Below are positions 13,742-14,274 of a stretch of DNA of 14,274 nt, in pieces (position 1 is the stretch's first letter; each line of letters starts with the position of its first letter). This DNA is from CAZYQW01 sp964649825 (GTDB taxonomy: Bacteria; Planctomycetota; B15-G4; JADJEK01). The position numbers were made by a program, and so were the translations under genes. The notes under the pieces were generated by a model that saw nothing but the letters and a program-made list of their open reading frames with translations, was not told the origin of the DNA and searched no databases. The DNA lies in the NCBI GenBank assembly GCA_964649825.1, contig CAZYQW010000059.1, positions 1-14,274 on the forward strand, written 5' to 3'.

Positions 13742-14274
13742 CTGTCGACGAAAAATATCCAGATCCGCGGCGCGCGCACCCACAATCTCCGCAATATCGA
13801 TCTCGATCTGCCGCGCGACCGGCTGATCGTGTTCACCGGGCTTTCGGGTTCCGGCAAATCGTCGCTCGCGTTCGATACGCTCTATGCCGAGGGCCAGCGG
13901 CGCTATGTCGAGTCGCTGTCCGCCTATGCCCGGCAGTTCCTGTCGATGATGGACAAGCCCGACGTCGACCATATCGAGGGCCTGTCGCCGGCGATCTCGA
14001 TCGAGCAGAAATCGGCCTCGCACAATCCGCGCTCGACGGTCGGCACGGTCACCGAGATCCACGATTACCTCAGGCTTCTGTTCGCGCGAGCCGGCACGCC
14101 GCGCTGCCCGAATCACGGCACGACGCTCGAGGCACAGAGCGTTTCGCAGATGGTCGACCAGACGCTCGCGTTGCCGGCCGAGATGCGAATCCTGCTGCTC
14201 GCGCCTGTCGTGCGTGCACGCAAGGGCGAGCACGCGCAGGCGCTCGAGGAGCTGAAGGCCGCGGGCTTCGTGCG
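13742..14274 (+). CDS. uvrA: Excinuclease ABC subunit A, N-terminal part (runs off window)
   Basis: UvrA, the ATPase that finds DNA damage and loads UvrB in nucleotide excision repair. About 175 residues are visible: STKNIQIRGARTHNLRNIDL, then Walker A in FTGLSGSGKSSLAFDTLYAE, then RRYVESLSAYARQFL, KPDVDHIEGLSPAISIEQK, NPRSTVGTVTEIHDYLRLLF, TPRCPNHG, VSQMVDQTLALPAE and LLLAPVVRARKGEH. The order and wording closely match gammaproteobacterial UvrA as I remember it. The start is unclear: homology begins at ~13745-13751, where the in-frame codon at 13742 is CTG; the nearest in-frame ATG, 13604, would add 46 unlike residues. Among the first ~70 codons all four Asn are AAT, all three Tyr TAT and three of four Lys AAA, unlike the genes upstream. 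Confidence 0.95.
   Translation, partial: MSTKNIQIRGARTHNLRNIDLDLPRDRLIVFTGLSGSGKSSLAFDTLYAEGQRRYVESLSAYARQFLSMMDKPDVDHIEGLSPAISIEQKSASHNPRSTVGTVTEIHDYLRLLFARAGTPRCPNHGTTLEAQSVSQMVDQTLALPAEMRILLLAPVVRARKGEHAQALEELKAAGFV

Noticed and set aside
13742..13762. Possible LexA box at the uvrA start (CTG...CAG)
   Set aside because: The half-sites are 15 bases apart rather than 10, and the inner bases do not match.
1..14274. CRISPR arrays, tRNA or rRNA genes, insertion sequences
   Set aside because: I saw no regular repeat-spacer pattern, no tRNA cloverleaf ending, no conserved rRNA stretch and no transposase motif. The broken genes are not flanked by visible IS ends.

Overview
The window is high-GC bacterial DNA carrying about eight intact or near-intact genes, separated by stretches of broken gene fragments. 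The gene content is one short flagellin, several long secreted repeat proteins (FG-GAP propeller, parallel beta-helix, TPR) and lineage-specific membrane and phosphoesterase genes. This suits a large-genome environmental bacterium; I would guess Planctomycetota or a similar phylum, probably from a metagenome. The last ~0.8 kb differs: it holds the start of a UvrA that reads like a gammaproteobacterial one and uses more A/T-ending codons. It may be a transferred gene or an assembly join.

Layout. 1-308: a GC-extreme leader full of C and G homopolymers, then a strong Shine-Dalgarno for a minimal flagellin (309-1118, +). 1201-3884 (+): a VOC-cupin-cupin fusion, then a class I flavoprotein disulfide reductase that lacks the usual C-terminal His-Glu dyad. 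Convergent to these, on minus, is an 834-residue secreted FG-GAP protein (3927-6431). 6432-7000 holds only opposed coding-like scraps. 7053-8441 (-): a secreted beta-helix protein with a clear hairpin terminator, and upstream of it a leftover C-terminus of a paralogue. 8442-9056: a control region with an AT-rich island and two tandem imperfect palindromes. These precede an apparent two-gene operon (9057-10923, +) of an uncharacterised five-helix membrane protein and a membrane-anchored metallophosphoesterase. 10924-11790: decayed DNA on minus, with the N-terminal part of a secreted protein and a twice-frameshifted radical SAM C-terminus. 11791-13452 (-): a secreted TPR protein. 13742-end (+): uvrA, cut by the window.

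How the genes work together. The only tight unit is the membrane protein plus metallophosphoesterase pair, which overlap by 8 nt. The membrane protein has His, Asp and Glu residues that would cluster on one membrane face. This pair and its upstream repeats are the best candidate for an undescribed system. The VOC-cupin protein and the flavoprotein lie in line but 221 nt apart, so a shared pathway is only a suggestion. The other genes look like independent single-gene units.

All family calls come from reading motifs by eye. No database search was possible.
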